From: JALZAI01 sp038212215
GTDB taxonomy: Bacteria; Actinomycetota; Actinomycetes; Mycobacteriales; Jatrophihabitantaceae
Assembly (NCBI GenBank): GCA_038212215.1
Contig: JBBQUT010000003.1
Coordinates: 62,001-126,000, forward strand
Reading direction: 5' to 3'
Length of the DNA: 64,000 nucleotides
A model generated the notes under the pieces. It was not told where the DNA came from. It ran no database searches and saw only the letters and a list, made by a program, of their open reading frames with translations. Within the stretch, counting starts at the first letter, position 1; each line of letters begins with the position of its first letter. Below, piece after piece: positions 8,998 through 17,823 of the stretch. The position numbers were made by a program, and so were the translations under genes.

Positions 8998-9633
8998 TTA
9001 CGCCGCTACGCGCGACGTGCGCGGCTCGCGGCGCAGCCGCACGGCGCGCCCGACATAGTCGAAGCCCGTGACCAGCCCGACGATGATGGCAGCGCTCATG
9101 ACAATCCACGCGATCTGGTGCAGCCAACCCCACTGCGGCAGCACGAACAGCCCGATGGCCACCGCCTGCAGCAGCGTCTTCACCTTGCCGCCGCGGCTCG
9201 CGGCGATCACGCCGTGCCGGATCACCCAGAACCGGAGCACGGTTACGCCGACCTCGCGCACCAGGATCACGACCGTCACCCACCAAGGCAGCTCGCCCAG
9301 CAGCGAGAGCCCGATGAGGGCGGCCCCGACCAACGCCTTGTCGGCGATCGGGTCGGCCAGCTTGCCGAACTCGGTGATCAGACCGCGTTTGCGTGCCAGT
9401 TCACCGTCCAGCCGGTCGGTGATCGAGGCGACCGCGAAAATCGCCCAGGAAATTACCCGCCAACCGGGCGAGGTGCCCGAGTGTCGGAACAGCGCGGCAA
9501 GAAACACCGGCACCAGCAGCAAGCGGAACACGGTGAGTGCGTTGGCGAGATTCCACGCCGAGACTGGGCTCGGCGGGTTCGAGATCGGGTCGTCGGGCAG
9601 CGAGCCGGGATCGAAACGCGCCTGTTTCACCAC
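8998..9633 (-). CDS. pgsA: CDP-diacylglycerol-glycerol-3-phosphate 3-phosphatidyltransferase
   Basis: A 211-residue integral membrane enzyme of the CDP-alcohol phosphotransferase family that makes phosphatidylglycerophosphate from CDP-diacylglycerol. The family signature DG-x2-AR-x8-G-x3-D-x3-D is intact around residue 80-105 (DRLDGELARKRG, then GKLADPIAD). Four to five hydrophobic segments follow the N-terminal tail. Two adjacent GTG codons (9633 and 9630) can start it; it overlaps the 3' end of rimO by 7 nt. Other CDP-alcohol transferases cannot be fully excluded, but the position beside rimO and cinA fits pgsA. Confidence 0.9.
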   Translation of the reverse strand: MVKQARFDPGSLPDDPISNPPSPVSAWNLANALTVFRLLLVPVFLAALFRHSGTSPGWRVISWAIFAVASITDRLDGELARKRGLITEFGKLADPIADKALVGAALIGLSLLGELPWWVTVVILVREVGVTVLRFWVIRHGVIAASRGGKVKTLLQAVAIGLFVLPQWGWLHQIAWIVMSAAIIVGLVTGFDYVGRAVRLRREPRTSRVAA

Positions 9634-11018
9634 GCCGGGCCCACCGATTCGGCGACGAGGTCGATCCCGTCGCTTGCGAGCACCCGTGCCGTGACGAATT
9701 GGCCGGCGCGAGGGGACGCCCCGGTGATCCGGGTGGTGCCGTCGACGTCGGGGCCTTGGTGAGCCGCGCGGCCACTGCGCTCGTGCACATCGTCGATGAG
9801 CACCTCGACCACGCTGTCGATACGGTCCTCCGCGCGCTGGCTCATCAACTCCTCGGCGAGCGCGCTGATGTGCGCCACCCGGTCGGCGATGTCGTCCGGG
9901 GAGAGCTTGTCCGGCAACGACTCTGCGGCCGTGCCGTCCTCGTCGGAGTAGCCGAACACCCCGATGACGTCCAGCCGCGCCTCGGTCAGGAAATGTTCGA
10001 GCTCGGCAATGTCGGCGTCGCTCTCGCCGGGGAAGCCGACGATGACGTTGCTACGTGCGCCGGCGTCAGGGACGAACGCGCGGGCGCGCGCCAGGATGTC
10101 GAGGAACGCCTCTGTCGAGCCGAATCGTTTCATCCGGCGCAGCACGGTGGGCGACGCGTGTTGAAAGGACAGGTCGAAGTACGCGGCTACGCCCGGCGTG
10201 GTCGCGATCGCCTCGAGCAAGGCGGGTCGCAGTTCCGCCGGCTGCAGGTAGGACACCCTGATCCGCTCGATGCCGTCGAGATCGGCCAGGGCCGGCAGCA
10301 GCTTCTCCAGCGCGCGCAGGTCGCCGAAATCCTTGCCATAGGACGTGGAGTTCTCGCTGACCAGGACGATCTCGCGCGCGCCGGTCGAGGCCAGCCACTG
10401 CGCCTCGGCCAGCACGTCCTGCGGCGGACGGGAGACGAACGATCCGCGAAAGGCCGGGATCGCGCAGAACGTGCAACGACGGTCACACCCGGACGCGATC
10501 TTCAGGTAGGCGACGGGCGAGCTGTCCAACCGGGTGCGGGAGACGCCCGCGGGCAGCCAGGCGTGACCGGGCAACGCGACCATGGGCGCGGCGGCGGCCC
10601 GCTGCACCGGCGACACCGGCAGCAACGTGCGGCGGTCGCGCGGCTGGTGCGCCGGCAGAGCGCGTCCGGCCGCGACGTCGTCAAGGCGAGCGGCGATGTC
10701 GGCGTAGGAATCGAAGCCGAGCACGGCGTCAGCCTCGGGCAGCGCTTGTTCGAGTTGCGCCCCGTACCGCTCGGCGAGGCACCCCACGGCGACGACCTTC
10801 TTGCCCGTGTCGGCCGCAGCGAGGACGGTATCGATCGAATCCTTCTTCGCCGAGTCGACGAACCCGCAGGTGTTCACGACGAGCACGTCGGCGTCGTCGT
10901 CGGAGTCGGTCAGTGTCCAGCCACCCGCGCCGAGCCGGGCAGCGATCTCCTCTGAATCGACGTCATTTCGGGCGCAGCCGAGCGTCACCATCGACACCCG
11001 TCGCTGCCCAGCACCCAC
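9627..11018 (-). CDS. rimO: Ribosomal protein S12 methylthiotransferase RimO
   Basis: A 463-residue radical SAM enzyme that adds a methylthio group to a conserved aspartate of ribosomal protein S12. The N-terminal UPF0004 domain carries its three cluster cysteines in TLGCARN, VNTCGFVDSAKK and VGCLAERY; the SAM domain carries CDRRCTFCAIP (C-x3-C-x2-C) near residue 175; a TRAM domain closes the protein. FVDSAKKDS distinguishes RimO from MiaB. GTG start with a second GTG eight codons in. It heads the leftward rimO-pgsA-cinA operon, divergent from argA. Confidence 0.93.
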   Translation of the reverse strand: MGAGQRRVSMVTLGCARNDVDSEEIAARLGAGGWTLTDSDDDADVLVVNTCGFVDSAKKDSIDTVLAAADTGKKVVAVGCLAERYGAQLEQALPEADAVLGFDSYADIAARLDDVAAGRALPAHQPRDRRTLLPVSPVQRAAAAPMVALPGHAWLPAGVSRTRLDSSPVAYLKIASGCDRRCTFCAIPAFRGSFVSRPPQDVLAEAQWLASTGAREIVLVSENSTSYGKDFGDLRALEKLLPALADLDGIERIRVSYLQPAELRPALLEAIATTPGVAAYFDLSFQHASPTVLRRMKRFGSTEAFLDILARARAFVPDAGARSNVIVGFPGESDADIAELEHFLTEARLDVIGVFGYSDEDGTAAESLPDKLSPDDIADRVAHISALAEELMSQRAEDRIDSVVEVLIDDVHERSGRAAHQGPDVDGTTRITGASPRAGQFVTARVLASDGIDLVAESVGPAW

Positions 11019-11077
11019 GCTTTGCAGGCTACCCGTCAGCGGTGCCCGCCTCTGGCCTCGCTCGCTACGGTTGACCG

Positions 11078-11578
11078 GTGTCCCTGCTCGTCCGCCGCGC
11101 GCGCACCGCCGACGTCCCCGCGATCAAGGCCCTCGTCGACATCTACGCAGGCTCCGGGCGCAAGCTGCTCGCAAAGGATCTCGTCACCCTTTACGAGGAT
11201 GTACAGGACTTCCGGGTGGCCGAGGACGGCGCCACGATCGTGGCGTGCGGTGCGCTGCACGTCCTGTGGGCAGACCTCGGCGAGATCCGGACGCTGGCCG
11301 TGCACCCCGATCGGCGCGGGCAGCGGGTGGGCGCTGCCGTTCTCGCGGAGTTGATCGTCACCGCCCGCGAACTCGGCCTGACGCGATTGTTCGCGCTCAC
11401 CTTCCACCGGGATTTCTTCGCCCGGCACGGGTTCCAAGAGATCGAGGGGACGCCCGTGGACCCCGACACCTACGACGCCCTGCGTCGCTCCTACGACCAG
11501 GGCGTCGCCGAGTTCCTCGCGCTCGAGTACGTCAAGCCGAACACACTAGGCAACGTGCGGATGCTGCGGCGGCTCTGA
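11078..11578 (+). CDS. argA: Amino-acid N-acetyltransferase (N-acetylglutamate synthase, short actinobacterial form)
   Basis: A 166-residue GNAT protein closely matching the short N-acetylglutamate synthase of mycobacteria, the first step of arginine synthesis. Diagnostic stretches are RRARTADVPAIKALVDIYA at the start, VACGALHVLWADLGEIRTLAV with the acetyl-CoA loop HPDRRGQRVG, and FFARHGFQEIEGTPV; the end EYVKPNTLGNVRMLRRL is also family-typical. It lacks the amino-acid kinase domain of E. coli ArgA. It sits between rimO/pgsA and ftsK as in mycobacteria. GTG start, 59 nt from the divergent rimO. Confidence 0.88.
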   Translation: MSLLVRRARTADVPAIKALVDIYAGSGRKLLAKDLVTLYEDVQDFRVAEDGATIVACGALHVLWADLGEIRTLAVHPDRRGQRVGAAVLAELIVTARELGLTRLFALTFHRDFFARHGFQEIEGTPVDPDTYDALRRSYDQGVAEFLALEYVKPNTLGNVRMLRRL

Positions 11579-11680
11579 CGCCGTCGCGCACGCGCCTTCG
11601 CGCGCACCGCTGCAGCTCCCGCGCGCCTCACCGATCACAGCAGCCACACGGGTTAACGTCTCGCGCAGGAGGTGAGGTTC

Positions 11681-11857
11681 ATGACCACAGCACATCGCAT
11701 CGCGCCCGGCCACCGCGCCTGGACATCGACGACATCGGCAGCATCGGGAGCATCCACGGCGTTCGACACGCCTTACACCGGGCGGCACCGCCGAACGAGC
11801 ACGCGCGGCTTGGGCCTGCTCCGGATGTTCTACCGCGGCAAGCACCGCCGCCGCTGA
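11681..11857 (+). CDS. Small basic protein, 58 aa, unknown
   Basis: An ATG at 11681 follows a near-perfect ribosome-binding site (AGGAGGTGAGG, 11667-11677) with seven bases between AGGAGGT and ATG, the best such signal in this area. The product is 58 residues, rich in Arg, His, Ser and Thr, with a basic tail LLRMFYRGKHRRR. No homologous family is recognised. It stands alone between argA and a hydrolase gene. A GTG nine bases upstream (11672) is also in frame but lies inside the binding site. Reality of the gene rests mainly on the binding site. Confidence 0.5.
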   Translation: MTTAHRIAPGHRAWTSTTSAASGASTAFDTPYTGRHRRTSTRGLGLLRMFYRGKHRRR

Positions 11858-12073
11858 ACCGCGGTTCGCGCTCGCCGGCAGTGACGCCGGCCGCCCCAAC
11901 GTGCAGACTGGTTGCACTCCACCACCGGAATCGGTTAGCGTCGACTTGCCGATTGCAGAACACAACCAGATTCTCGGAGGTGTCGAACGAGCCGCGCGGG
12001 GCCGCCGACCGCCGCCCGGAGGGTATGCCGGATCAACCAGGCCCTCGTCCATTACACCGAGCACGGTGTCGGC

Positions 12074-12811
12074 GTGCCGCTTGTTGCACTCCACGGTGCC
12101 GGTGTTGATCACCGTGAGATCGAGGCGGCGACCGAGGCTCTCGGTCCCAGCGCCCGCTACCGGCGCATCTATCCTGATCTGCCGGGGATGGGCCGCTCGA
12201 CAACTGCCGGACTAACTTGCAACGACGATGTGGTGACGCTGCTCGGTGACTTCATTGACCACCTGGGCCAGGGACCGGTGATGCTGCTCGGGCATTCCTA
12301 CGGCGCCTACCTGGCCCGTGGAGTGGCCGCGCAGCGCCCAGACATGGTGCTCGGCCTGGCGTTGTTATGCCCCGTCGCCGAGCGGTCACATGACGTGCCC
12401 CACCACGATGTGGTTCGCCAGGACGCCGACGCCTACGACGAACTCGAACCTGCGCAGCAGGCGGGGTTCGATGAGTACTTCGTCGTGCGCACGCCGGCCA
12501 CCGCGCGCCGCTACCGCGACCATGTTGTGCCAGGCACGACGCTCGTCGACGAGGCTGCCCTGCGGCGCATCTTCGCCGGGTGGACGGTCGATGTCGGGTC
12601 CTTCGCCTTCTCGGCGCCAACCCTGATCGTGGCAGGACGGCGCGACTGCGTCGTCGGGTACACCGACGCGACAGATTTGCTCGAGCACTACCCGCACGCC
12701 ACCCTGGCAGTTCTCGAGAACGCCGGTCACGCGCTCATGCACGAGCGGCCCGAGCTACTCGCCGCATTCTTGGGTGACTGGCTCGATCGGGCTCGCCCGG
12801 AGGACAAGTGA
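12074..12811 (+). CDS. Alpha/beta hydrolase, with disturbed 5' end
   Basis: An alpha/beta-hydrolase fold protein, 245 residues from the first canonical in-frame start. The oxyanion motif VALHGAG, nucleophile elbow GHSYGAY (catalytic Ser) and C-terminal NAGHALMHERPE (catalytic His) are present. The substrate is unknown. The start is odd: family members begin with a strand like INQALVHYTEHGVG, and codons for exactly this lie in frame at 12032-12073 but have no ATG, GTG or TTG. A good GGAGGG at 12018-12023 points either to an ATC start at 12032 or to the ATG at 12025, which is out of frame by one base. Confidence 0.82.
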   Translation: MPLVALHGAGVDHREIEAATEALGPSARYRRIYPDLPGMGRSTTAGLTCNDDVVTLLGDFIDHLGQGPVMLLGHSYGAYLARGVAAQRPDMVLGLALLCPVAERSHDVPHHDVVRQDADAYDELEPAQQAGFDEYFVVRTPATARRYRDHVVPGTTLVDEAALRRIFAGWTVDVGSFAFSAPTLIVAGRRDCVVGYTDATDLLEHYPHATLAVLENAGHALMHERPELLAAFLGDWLDRARPEDK

Positions 12812-12861
12812 GCTCCACCTGCGACACACTTACCGCACAACGTCCAAGGTAATTCTCACCC

Positions 12862-15408
12862 CTAACCGCTGTGCCGTTGCTCCTCAACCTCGACGTCGGC
12901 ATCCGCTTCGGACTCGATCAGGTCGTCAGCGGTGCCGCCGTGGCGCAGCGTGTACAGCAGGCCCGCCATCTCGTCCGGCACGACGAGCACGTCGCGCGCC
13001 TTGGATCCCTCCGACGGCCCTACGATGCCGCGCGACTCCATCAGATCCATCAGCCGACCGGCCTTGGCGAAGCCGACGCGCAGCTTGCGCTGCAGCATCG
13101 ACGTCGACCCGAACTGCGTCGACACGACGAGTTCCACAGCGGACAGGAACAGGTCCATGTCATCGCCGATCTCCTCGTCGATCTCTCGTCGCGCGGCCTG
13201 CGGCGCGGTGACGTCCTCACGGTAGGTCGGCTGCAATTGCAGCTTGCAATGCCCGACGATGGCGTTGATCTCGGCGTCGGTGACGAACGCACCCTGCATC
13301 CGCGCGGCCTTGGACGCGCCCATCGGCAAGAACAGCGCGTCGCCCTTGCCGAGCAGCTTCTCCGCACCTGCCTGGTCCAGGATGACGCGCGAGTCGGCCA
13401 GTGACGAGGTCTTGAAGCCCAGCCGTGACGGGACGTTCGCCTTGATTAGGCCGGTGACGACGTCCACCGACGGGCGCTGCGTCGCAATCACGAGGTGGAT
13501 CCCGGCGGCGCGCGCGAGCTGGGTAATGCGGACGATCGAGTCCTCGACGTCGCGCGGGGCGACCATCATCAGGTCCGCGAGCTCGTCGATGATCACGAGC
13601 AGGTACGGGTACGCGGTGTAGACGCGCTCCGAGCCGGGAGGCGCCACGAGTTCCCCGTTGCGCACCTTGCGATTGAAGTCGTCAATGTGTCGGGTGCCGG
13701 ATGTCTCCATGTCCTCGTAGCGCATCTCCATCTCCCGCACGACCCACTGCAGCGCGTCCGCTGCCTTCTTCGCATTCGTGATCACCGGCGTGACAAGGTG
13801 CGGAATTCCTTGATACGACGCGAATTCCACGCGCTTAGGGTCGATGAGCACCATGCGCACCTGGTCCGGGGTGGCGCGGGTGAGGATCGAGAGGATCAGC
13901 GTGTTGATGCAGCTCGATTTGCCGGCGCCGGTCGCCCCCGCTACGAGCAGGTGCGGCATCTTCGCCAGATTGGCTACGACGAAACCACCCTCGACGTCCT
14001 TGCCCAGCGCCACCAGCATCGGGTGCTGGTCGCGCTGCGCGATCGGTGAGCGCAGCACATCGCCGAGCATGACGACCTCGGGGTCAGCGTTTGGAATCTC
14101 GACGCCTACCGCGCTGCGTCCCGGGATCGGGGACAGGATGCGAACCTCGGCGCTCTTTACCGCGTAGGCGATGTTGCGGGTCAGGTTCGTGATCCGCTCG
14201 ACCTTCACGCCCGGGCCGAGTTCGATCTGGTAGCGAGTGACGGTCGGGCCGCGGTCGAACCCGGTCACCGCGCAGTCGACATCGAACTCCGCGAACACCT
14301 GCGTCAGCGCCGCGATCACCTCGTCATTGGCTTTGGTGTGCTCCATGTGCGGTGGTCCGGGCGAGAGCCCCTTGAGCGACGGCAGCGTGTAGAGCCCCGC
14401 TCCGTTGGACAGTTCCAGCTGCAGCGGCCGGTCGATCGGGGGCAGGTCGTCGTCGGCCGGCTTCGCCACGCGCGGCTTACGCGGCTTGGGTCCGACAGCC
14501 TCACCCAGGTCCTGTGCGTGAGCGGTCGGCTCCGTCTCGGTCGCGTCGGCTGTCCTCGAGCGACGCCGCCTGCGGGTAGGCACCTCGTCGGCGGCTAGGT
14601 CACCGTCCGGTGGATAGTCCTCTGTGGGTGGGTCGCCATCTGTGGGCAGGTCCCCGTCAATCGAGACGTCCTCCCCTGTGGGGACGTCCCCGACGATGCG
14701 GCGGCGGGCGAAAAGTCCGCGCACATACCCGGTGAGGACGCTGATCGGGGTGGCAGTCACGACGAGAATGCCGAACAGCCCGACGATGAGCAGCAGCGGC
14801 ACCGCGAGGCCGGCCGACAGGCCCTTGCTCAGCTGCGCCCCGACGAGCGATCCGAGCACTCCCCCGCCATAGCGACGATCGTGCGTCGTCGTGCCGCTGC
14901 CGGCCCACAGGTCGAGCAGGCCGAGAACGCTCACCAGGAGCGTCAGCGAGCCGACAAGCACCCGGCCGCGCTGGTCGGGCTCGGGTGCCTGGCGCAACAT
15001 GTGGGCCGCCGCGACAACCAGCAGCGCCGGCAGCAGCAGGACGCCGTTGCCGATCGTGCTTCGGCAACCGATGACCAACGCATGACCGACCGGACCGCCC
15101 GCACCGAACCAGATCGAGACGATGCAGACCAAGCCGAGCGCGAGCACGCCGAGTGCGGCGGCGTCGCGGCGGTGGGCGGGGTCGAGATCGCGGGCGGTGG
15201 CGGCGTTGCGTCCGATCGTGCGAGCGAGGCTGCCGACGACGGCGGCAAGGGCGTGCCAAAGCGCGCTGAGTCCCTTACCGAGGGCCGCGAGCGGCGCGAG
15301 CAACGCGGTCCGGATCGCCCTGCCCCGCGGCGGGCGCCGTGCGGACGAGCGCCGGGCAGCCGGTCGCCGTGCGTTCGGACGGGAACGGGTTCCGGAGCGG
15401 GCTGGCAC
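12862..15408 (-). CDS. ftsK: FtsK/SpoIIIE family DNA translocase
   Basis: An 848-residue chromosome translocase acting at the division septum. A basic N-terminus precedes about four membrane segments (residues ~70-240), then an acidic linker of DGD/TDGD repeats, the alpha/beta motor domain with Walker A GATGAGKS near residue 488 and Walker B VIIDELADLM near 606, and a winged-helix gamma domain (STSMLQRKLRVGFAKAGRLM) that reads the KOPS orientation sequence. The order is canonical and complete. It lies downstream of dapA on the same strand with a 60-nt gap. In many actinobacteria an RNase J gene sits between them; it is absent here. Confidence 0.95.
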   Translation of the reverse strand: MPARSGTRSRPNARRPAARRSSARRPPRGRAIRTALLAPLAALGKGLSALWHALAAVVGSLARTIGRNAATARDLDPAHRRDAAALGVLALGLVCIVSIWFGAGGPVGHALVIGCRSTIGNGVLLLPALLVVAAAHMLRQAPEPDQRGRVLVGSLTLLVSVLGLLDLWAGSGTTTHDRRYGGGVLGSLVGAQLSKGLSAGLAVPLLLIVGLFGILVVTATPISVLTGYVRGLFARRRIVGDVPTGEDVSIDGDLPTDGDPPTEDYPPDGDLAADEVPTRRRRRSRTADATETEPTAHAQDLGEAVGPKPRKPRVAKPADDDLPPIDRPLQLELSNGAGLYTLPSLKGLSPGPPHMEHTKANDEVIAALTQVFAEFDVDCAVTGFDRGPTVTRYQIELGPGVKVERITNLTRNIAYAVKSAEVRILSPIPGRSAVGVEIPNADPEVVMLGDVLRSPIAQRDQHPMLVALGKDVEGGFVVANLAKMPHLLVAGATGAGKSSCINTLILSILTRATPDQVRMVLIDPKRVEFASYQGIPHLVTPVITNAKKAADALQWVVREMEMRYEDMETSGTRHIDDFNRKVRNGELVAPPGSERVYTAYPYLLVIIDELADLMMVAPRDVEDSIVRITQLARAAGIHLVIATQRPSVDVVTGLIKANVPSRLGFKTSSLADSRVILDQAGAEKLLGKGDALFLPMGASKAARMQGAFVTDAEINAIVGHCKLQLQPTYREDVTAPQAARREIDEEIGDDMDLFLSAVELVVSTQFGSTSMLQRKLRVGFAKAGRLMDLMESRGIVGPSEGSKARDVLVVPDEMAGLLYTLRHGGTADDLIESEADADVEVEEQRHSG

Positions 15409-15468
15409 CGGGCAACCCTAACGCTGAACTCGACGGTTGCGCCGCAGGCGCGTGGGCCGGTAGCGCGC

Positions 15469-16365
15469 TCAGAGCCCGGCGGCGGCGAGGTCTTCGCGCA
15501 AATGGCTGATCTCGTGCTCGGTCGCATCGACGAGCGGCAGCCGGACCGGGCCTACCGGCAGCCCGCGCAACGCCAGTCCGGCCTTGACCAGGATCGTGCC
15601 CTGGGTACGGAAGATCCCGGTGTAGATGGGCAGCAGTTGCCGGTGCAGCGCCAGCGCCGCCGCGACCTCGCCACGTTCGAAAGCCTCGATCATCGCCTTC
15701 GTCCCCACGCCGCTGAAGTGGGTGGACGTGCCGATCACGCCGATCCCGCCGACCGACAGCAACGGCAGCGTGTTCGCATCGTCGCCGCTGTAGAAGGCCA
15801 GGTCAGTCTCGGCCAGCACCCGGGTGGACGCGGTGAAGTCGCCCTTCGCGTCCTTGACGCCGACGATCCGCTTGTGCGCGCCGAGCGCGAGCATCGTCTC
15901 GGTGGCGATAGGCACGACGCTGCGTCCAGGAATGTCATAGAGCAGCATCGGCAGTTCGGTCGCGTCGGCGACAGCGCGAAAGTGCGCCAGCACACCGGCC
16001 TGCGGCGGCTTGGAGTAGTACGGCGTCACCACGAGCAACCCATGTGCACCCGCCTTGGCGGCCTGTTCCGCGAGCTGGATGGTATGCACTGTGTCGAACG
16101 TGCCGACCCCCGCAACAACGTGCGCACGGTCACCGACGGCGTCGACGACGGCGCGCACCAGCTCCGACTTCTCGGCATCGGTCGTGGTCGGCGACTCACC
16201 GGTCGTCCCGTTGATCACCAACCCGTCGTTGCCCTGTTCGTCGACCAGCCGGATCGCCAGCCGCACCGCCGTATCGAGGTCCAAGGCACCGCTGACATCG
16301 AACGGTGTCACCATCGCGGTGAGTAGCCGGCCGAACGGGCGACGGGGGTCGACAGATGCGGGCAT
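15469..16365 (-). CDS. dapA: 4-hydroxy-tetrahydrodipicolinate synthase
   Basis: A 298-residue class I aldolase that condenses pyruvate and aspartate semialdehyde, the first committed step to diaminopimelate and lysine. GTTGESPT binds the substrate carboxylate, the tyrosine in LLYDIPGRS lies near residue 141, and the Schiff-base lysine is in GVKDAKGDF near 170. The ATG at 16365 yields the family length; the frame stays open far upstream, but that part is not conserved. Diverges from an aminotransferase across an 81-nt gap containing an inverted repeat. Confidence 0.94.
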   Translation of the reverse strand: MPASVDPRRPFGRLLTAMVTPFDVSGALDLDTAVRLAIRLVDEQGNDGLVINGTTGESPTTTDAEKSELVRAVVDAVGDRAHVVAGVGTFDTVHTIQLAEQAAKAGAHGLLVVTPYYSKPPQAGVLAHFRAVADATELPMLLYDIPGRSVVPIATETMLALGAHKRIVGVKDAKGDFTASTRVLAETDLAFYSGDDANTLPLLSVGGIGVIGTSTHFSGVGTKAMIEAFERGEVAAALALHRQLLPIYTGIFRTQGTILVKAGLALRGLPVGPVRLPLVDATEHEISHLREDLAAAGL

Positions 16366-16385
16366 GGCTCGAAAATACCGTGTCG

Positions 16386-16410
16386 GGGCGGCCCGCAGAT
16401 GTAGCCGCCC
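16386..16410. promoter_or_regulatory. Inverted repeat in the dapA/aminotransferase divergent promoter region
   Basis: GGGCGGC (16386-16392) and GCCGCCC (16404-16410) form perfect 7-bp arms around an 11-bp spacer, in the 81-bp region from which dapA is read leftwards and the aminotransferase rightwards. It could be an operator shared by both genes, or a transcript hairpin. GC-rich arms are easily met by chance in this genome, so confidence is low. Confidence 0.35.
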
Positions 16411-16446
16411 TGCCGTTCGTCGTCGATTTCTGGTCGAATCTGCAGC

Positions 16447-17823
16447 ATGACAACAGGGACGATCCTCGACCACGCACGTGTACGCACTCTGCTCGAGCGC
16501 GAACGCGCGAATTTCGCAAAGCTGCACCCGAAGTCGCTCGCGGCCTATCGCGACGCGCAGAAGTCGCTGTTCGGCGGGGTGCCGATGACCTGGATGAACA
16601 AGGCCGCTGGGGGTTTTCCGCTTTACCTGGCGACGGCTCGCGGTGCGCACCTCACCGATATCGACGGGATCGAGTACGTCGACTTCGCGCTCGGCGACAC
16701 GGGCGCGATGGCCGGGCACTCGCCCGCACCGACGGTCGCGGCGGTGATGCACCGGATCGGCGAGCTGGGCGGGATCACGACGATGATGCCGACGACCGAC
16801 GCCGCCTGGGTCGGCGCGGAACTGACCCGTCGCTTCGGGCTGCCACGCTGGAGCTTCTCACTCACCGCCACTGACGCGAACCGGTGGGCGATCCGGTTGG
16901 CGCGCGCCGTGACCGCGCGGCCGAAGATCCTCGTCAACTCCTACTGCTACCACGGCAGCGTCGACGAAGTGCTCGTCAAGGTGGACGCCGACGGACGGCA
17001 GGTGAGCAGGGAGGGCAATGTCGGCGCCCCGGTCGATCCGACGACGACGACCCGCGTCGTCGAGTTCAACGACCTCGCCGCGCTGGAACGGGAACTGTCC
17101 TACGGCGACGTCGCCTGCGTGCTGATGGAACCAGCACTGACCAACATCGGCATCGTCCTGCCGGAACCGGGATATCTCGCAGGGGTGCGCGAGCTGACCC
17201 GGCGCTCAGGCACACTGCTGATCAACGACGAGACGCACACGCTGTCCGCGGGCCCGGGCGGTGCCACGCAAGCGTGGTCCCTCGATCCCGATGTCCTCAC
17301 ATTCGGCAAAGCCGTCGGCGGTGGCATTCCGTGCGGCGGCTACGGCTTGTCGGCGTCGTTGAGCGAGCGACTGGAGACGATGAATGACCTCGATCTGGTC
17401 GACGTGGGCGGTGTCGGCGGAACGCTCGCGGGCAATCCGCTCTCGGTCGCGGCCATGCGTGCCACCTTGTCAGAGGTGTTGACCGACGAGGCATGGGGGC
17501 CGATGACGGCGCTGTCTGACCGGTTCGCCGACGCCGTCGAGCAGATCATCGCCGAGCACGGCCTGCCTTGGACGATCAGCCGTCTGGGTGCTCGCGCGGA
17601 GTACCGCTTCTGCGACCCCGCGCCGCGCAACGGGGGCGAGTCGGCTGCTGCGACCGATATCGAACTGGAGGATTACCTGCACGCCTACCTCGCCAACCGC
17701 GGCGTGCTCATGACGCCGTTTCACAACATGGCGCTGATGTGCCCGGCTACCACGGCGGCGGACGTGGACAAGCACACCGAGGTGTTCGGCGCCGCGGTGG
17801 CCGAGTTGGTCAGCCCTCGCTGA
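16447..17823 (+). CDS. Class III aminotransferase (glutamate-1-semialdehyde aminomutase-like)
   Basis: A 458-residue PLP enzyme of aminotransferase class III. The N-terminal segment DIDGIEYVDFALGDTGAMAG, the SYCYHGSVDE substrate-side motif, the acidic INDETHTL cofactor-binding motif and the PLP lysine in TFGKAVGGGIPCGG are all present. It resembles HemL but the N-terminus and context differ, so a role in haem synthesis is not implied; an omega-transaminase on an unknown amine or amino acid is as likely. Its 3' end overlaps the convergent thyX by 14 nt. It separates thyX from dapA. Confidence 0.85.
   Translation: MTTGTILDHARVRTLLERERANFAKLHPKSLAAYRDAQKSLFGGVPMTWMNKAAGGFPLYLATARGAHLTDIDGIEYVDFALGDTGAMAGHSPAPTVAAVMHRIGELGGITTMMPTTDAAWVGAELTRRFGLPRWSFSLTATDANRWAIRLARAVTARPKILVNSYCYHGSVDEVLVKVDADGRQVSREGNVGAPVDPTTTTRVVEFNDLAALERELSYGDVACVLMEPALTNIGIVLPEPGYLAGVRELTRRSGTLLINDETHTLSAGPGGATQAWSLDPDVLTFGKAVGGGIPCGGYGLSASLSERLETMNDLDLVDVGGVGGTLAGNPLSVAAMRATLSEVLTDEAWGPMTALSDRFADAVEQIIAEHGLPWTISRLGARAEYRFCDPAPRNGGESAAATDIELEDYLHAYLANRGVLMTPFHNMALMCPATTAADVDKHTEVFGAAVAELVSPR

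Noticed and set aside
9537..10955. Long rightward frame (472 aa) opposite rimO
   Set aside because: It is the antisense of rimO, is Arg/Gln-rich with no family motif, and has no ribosome-binding site; long antisense frames are expected in such GC-rich DNA.
14881..16326. 481-aa rightward frame across ftsK and dapA
   Set aside because: Antisense shadow of two well-recognised genes, composition typical of a shadow frame (Arg, Gln, Asp rich).
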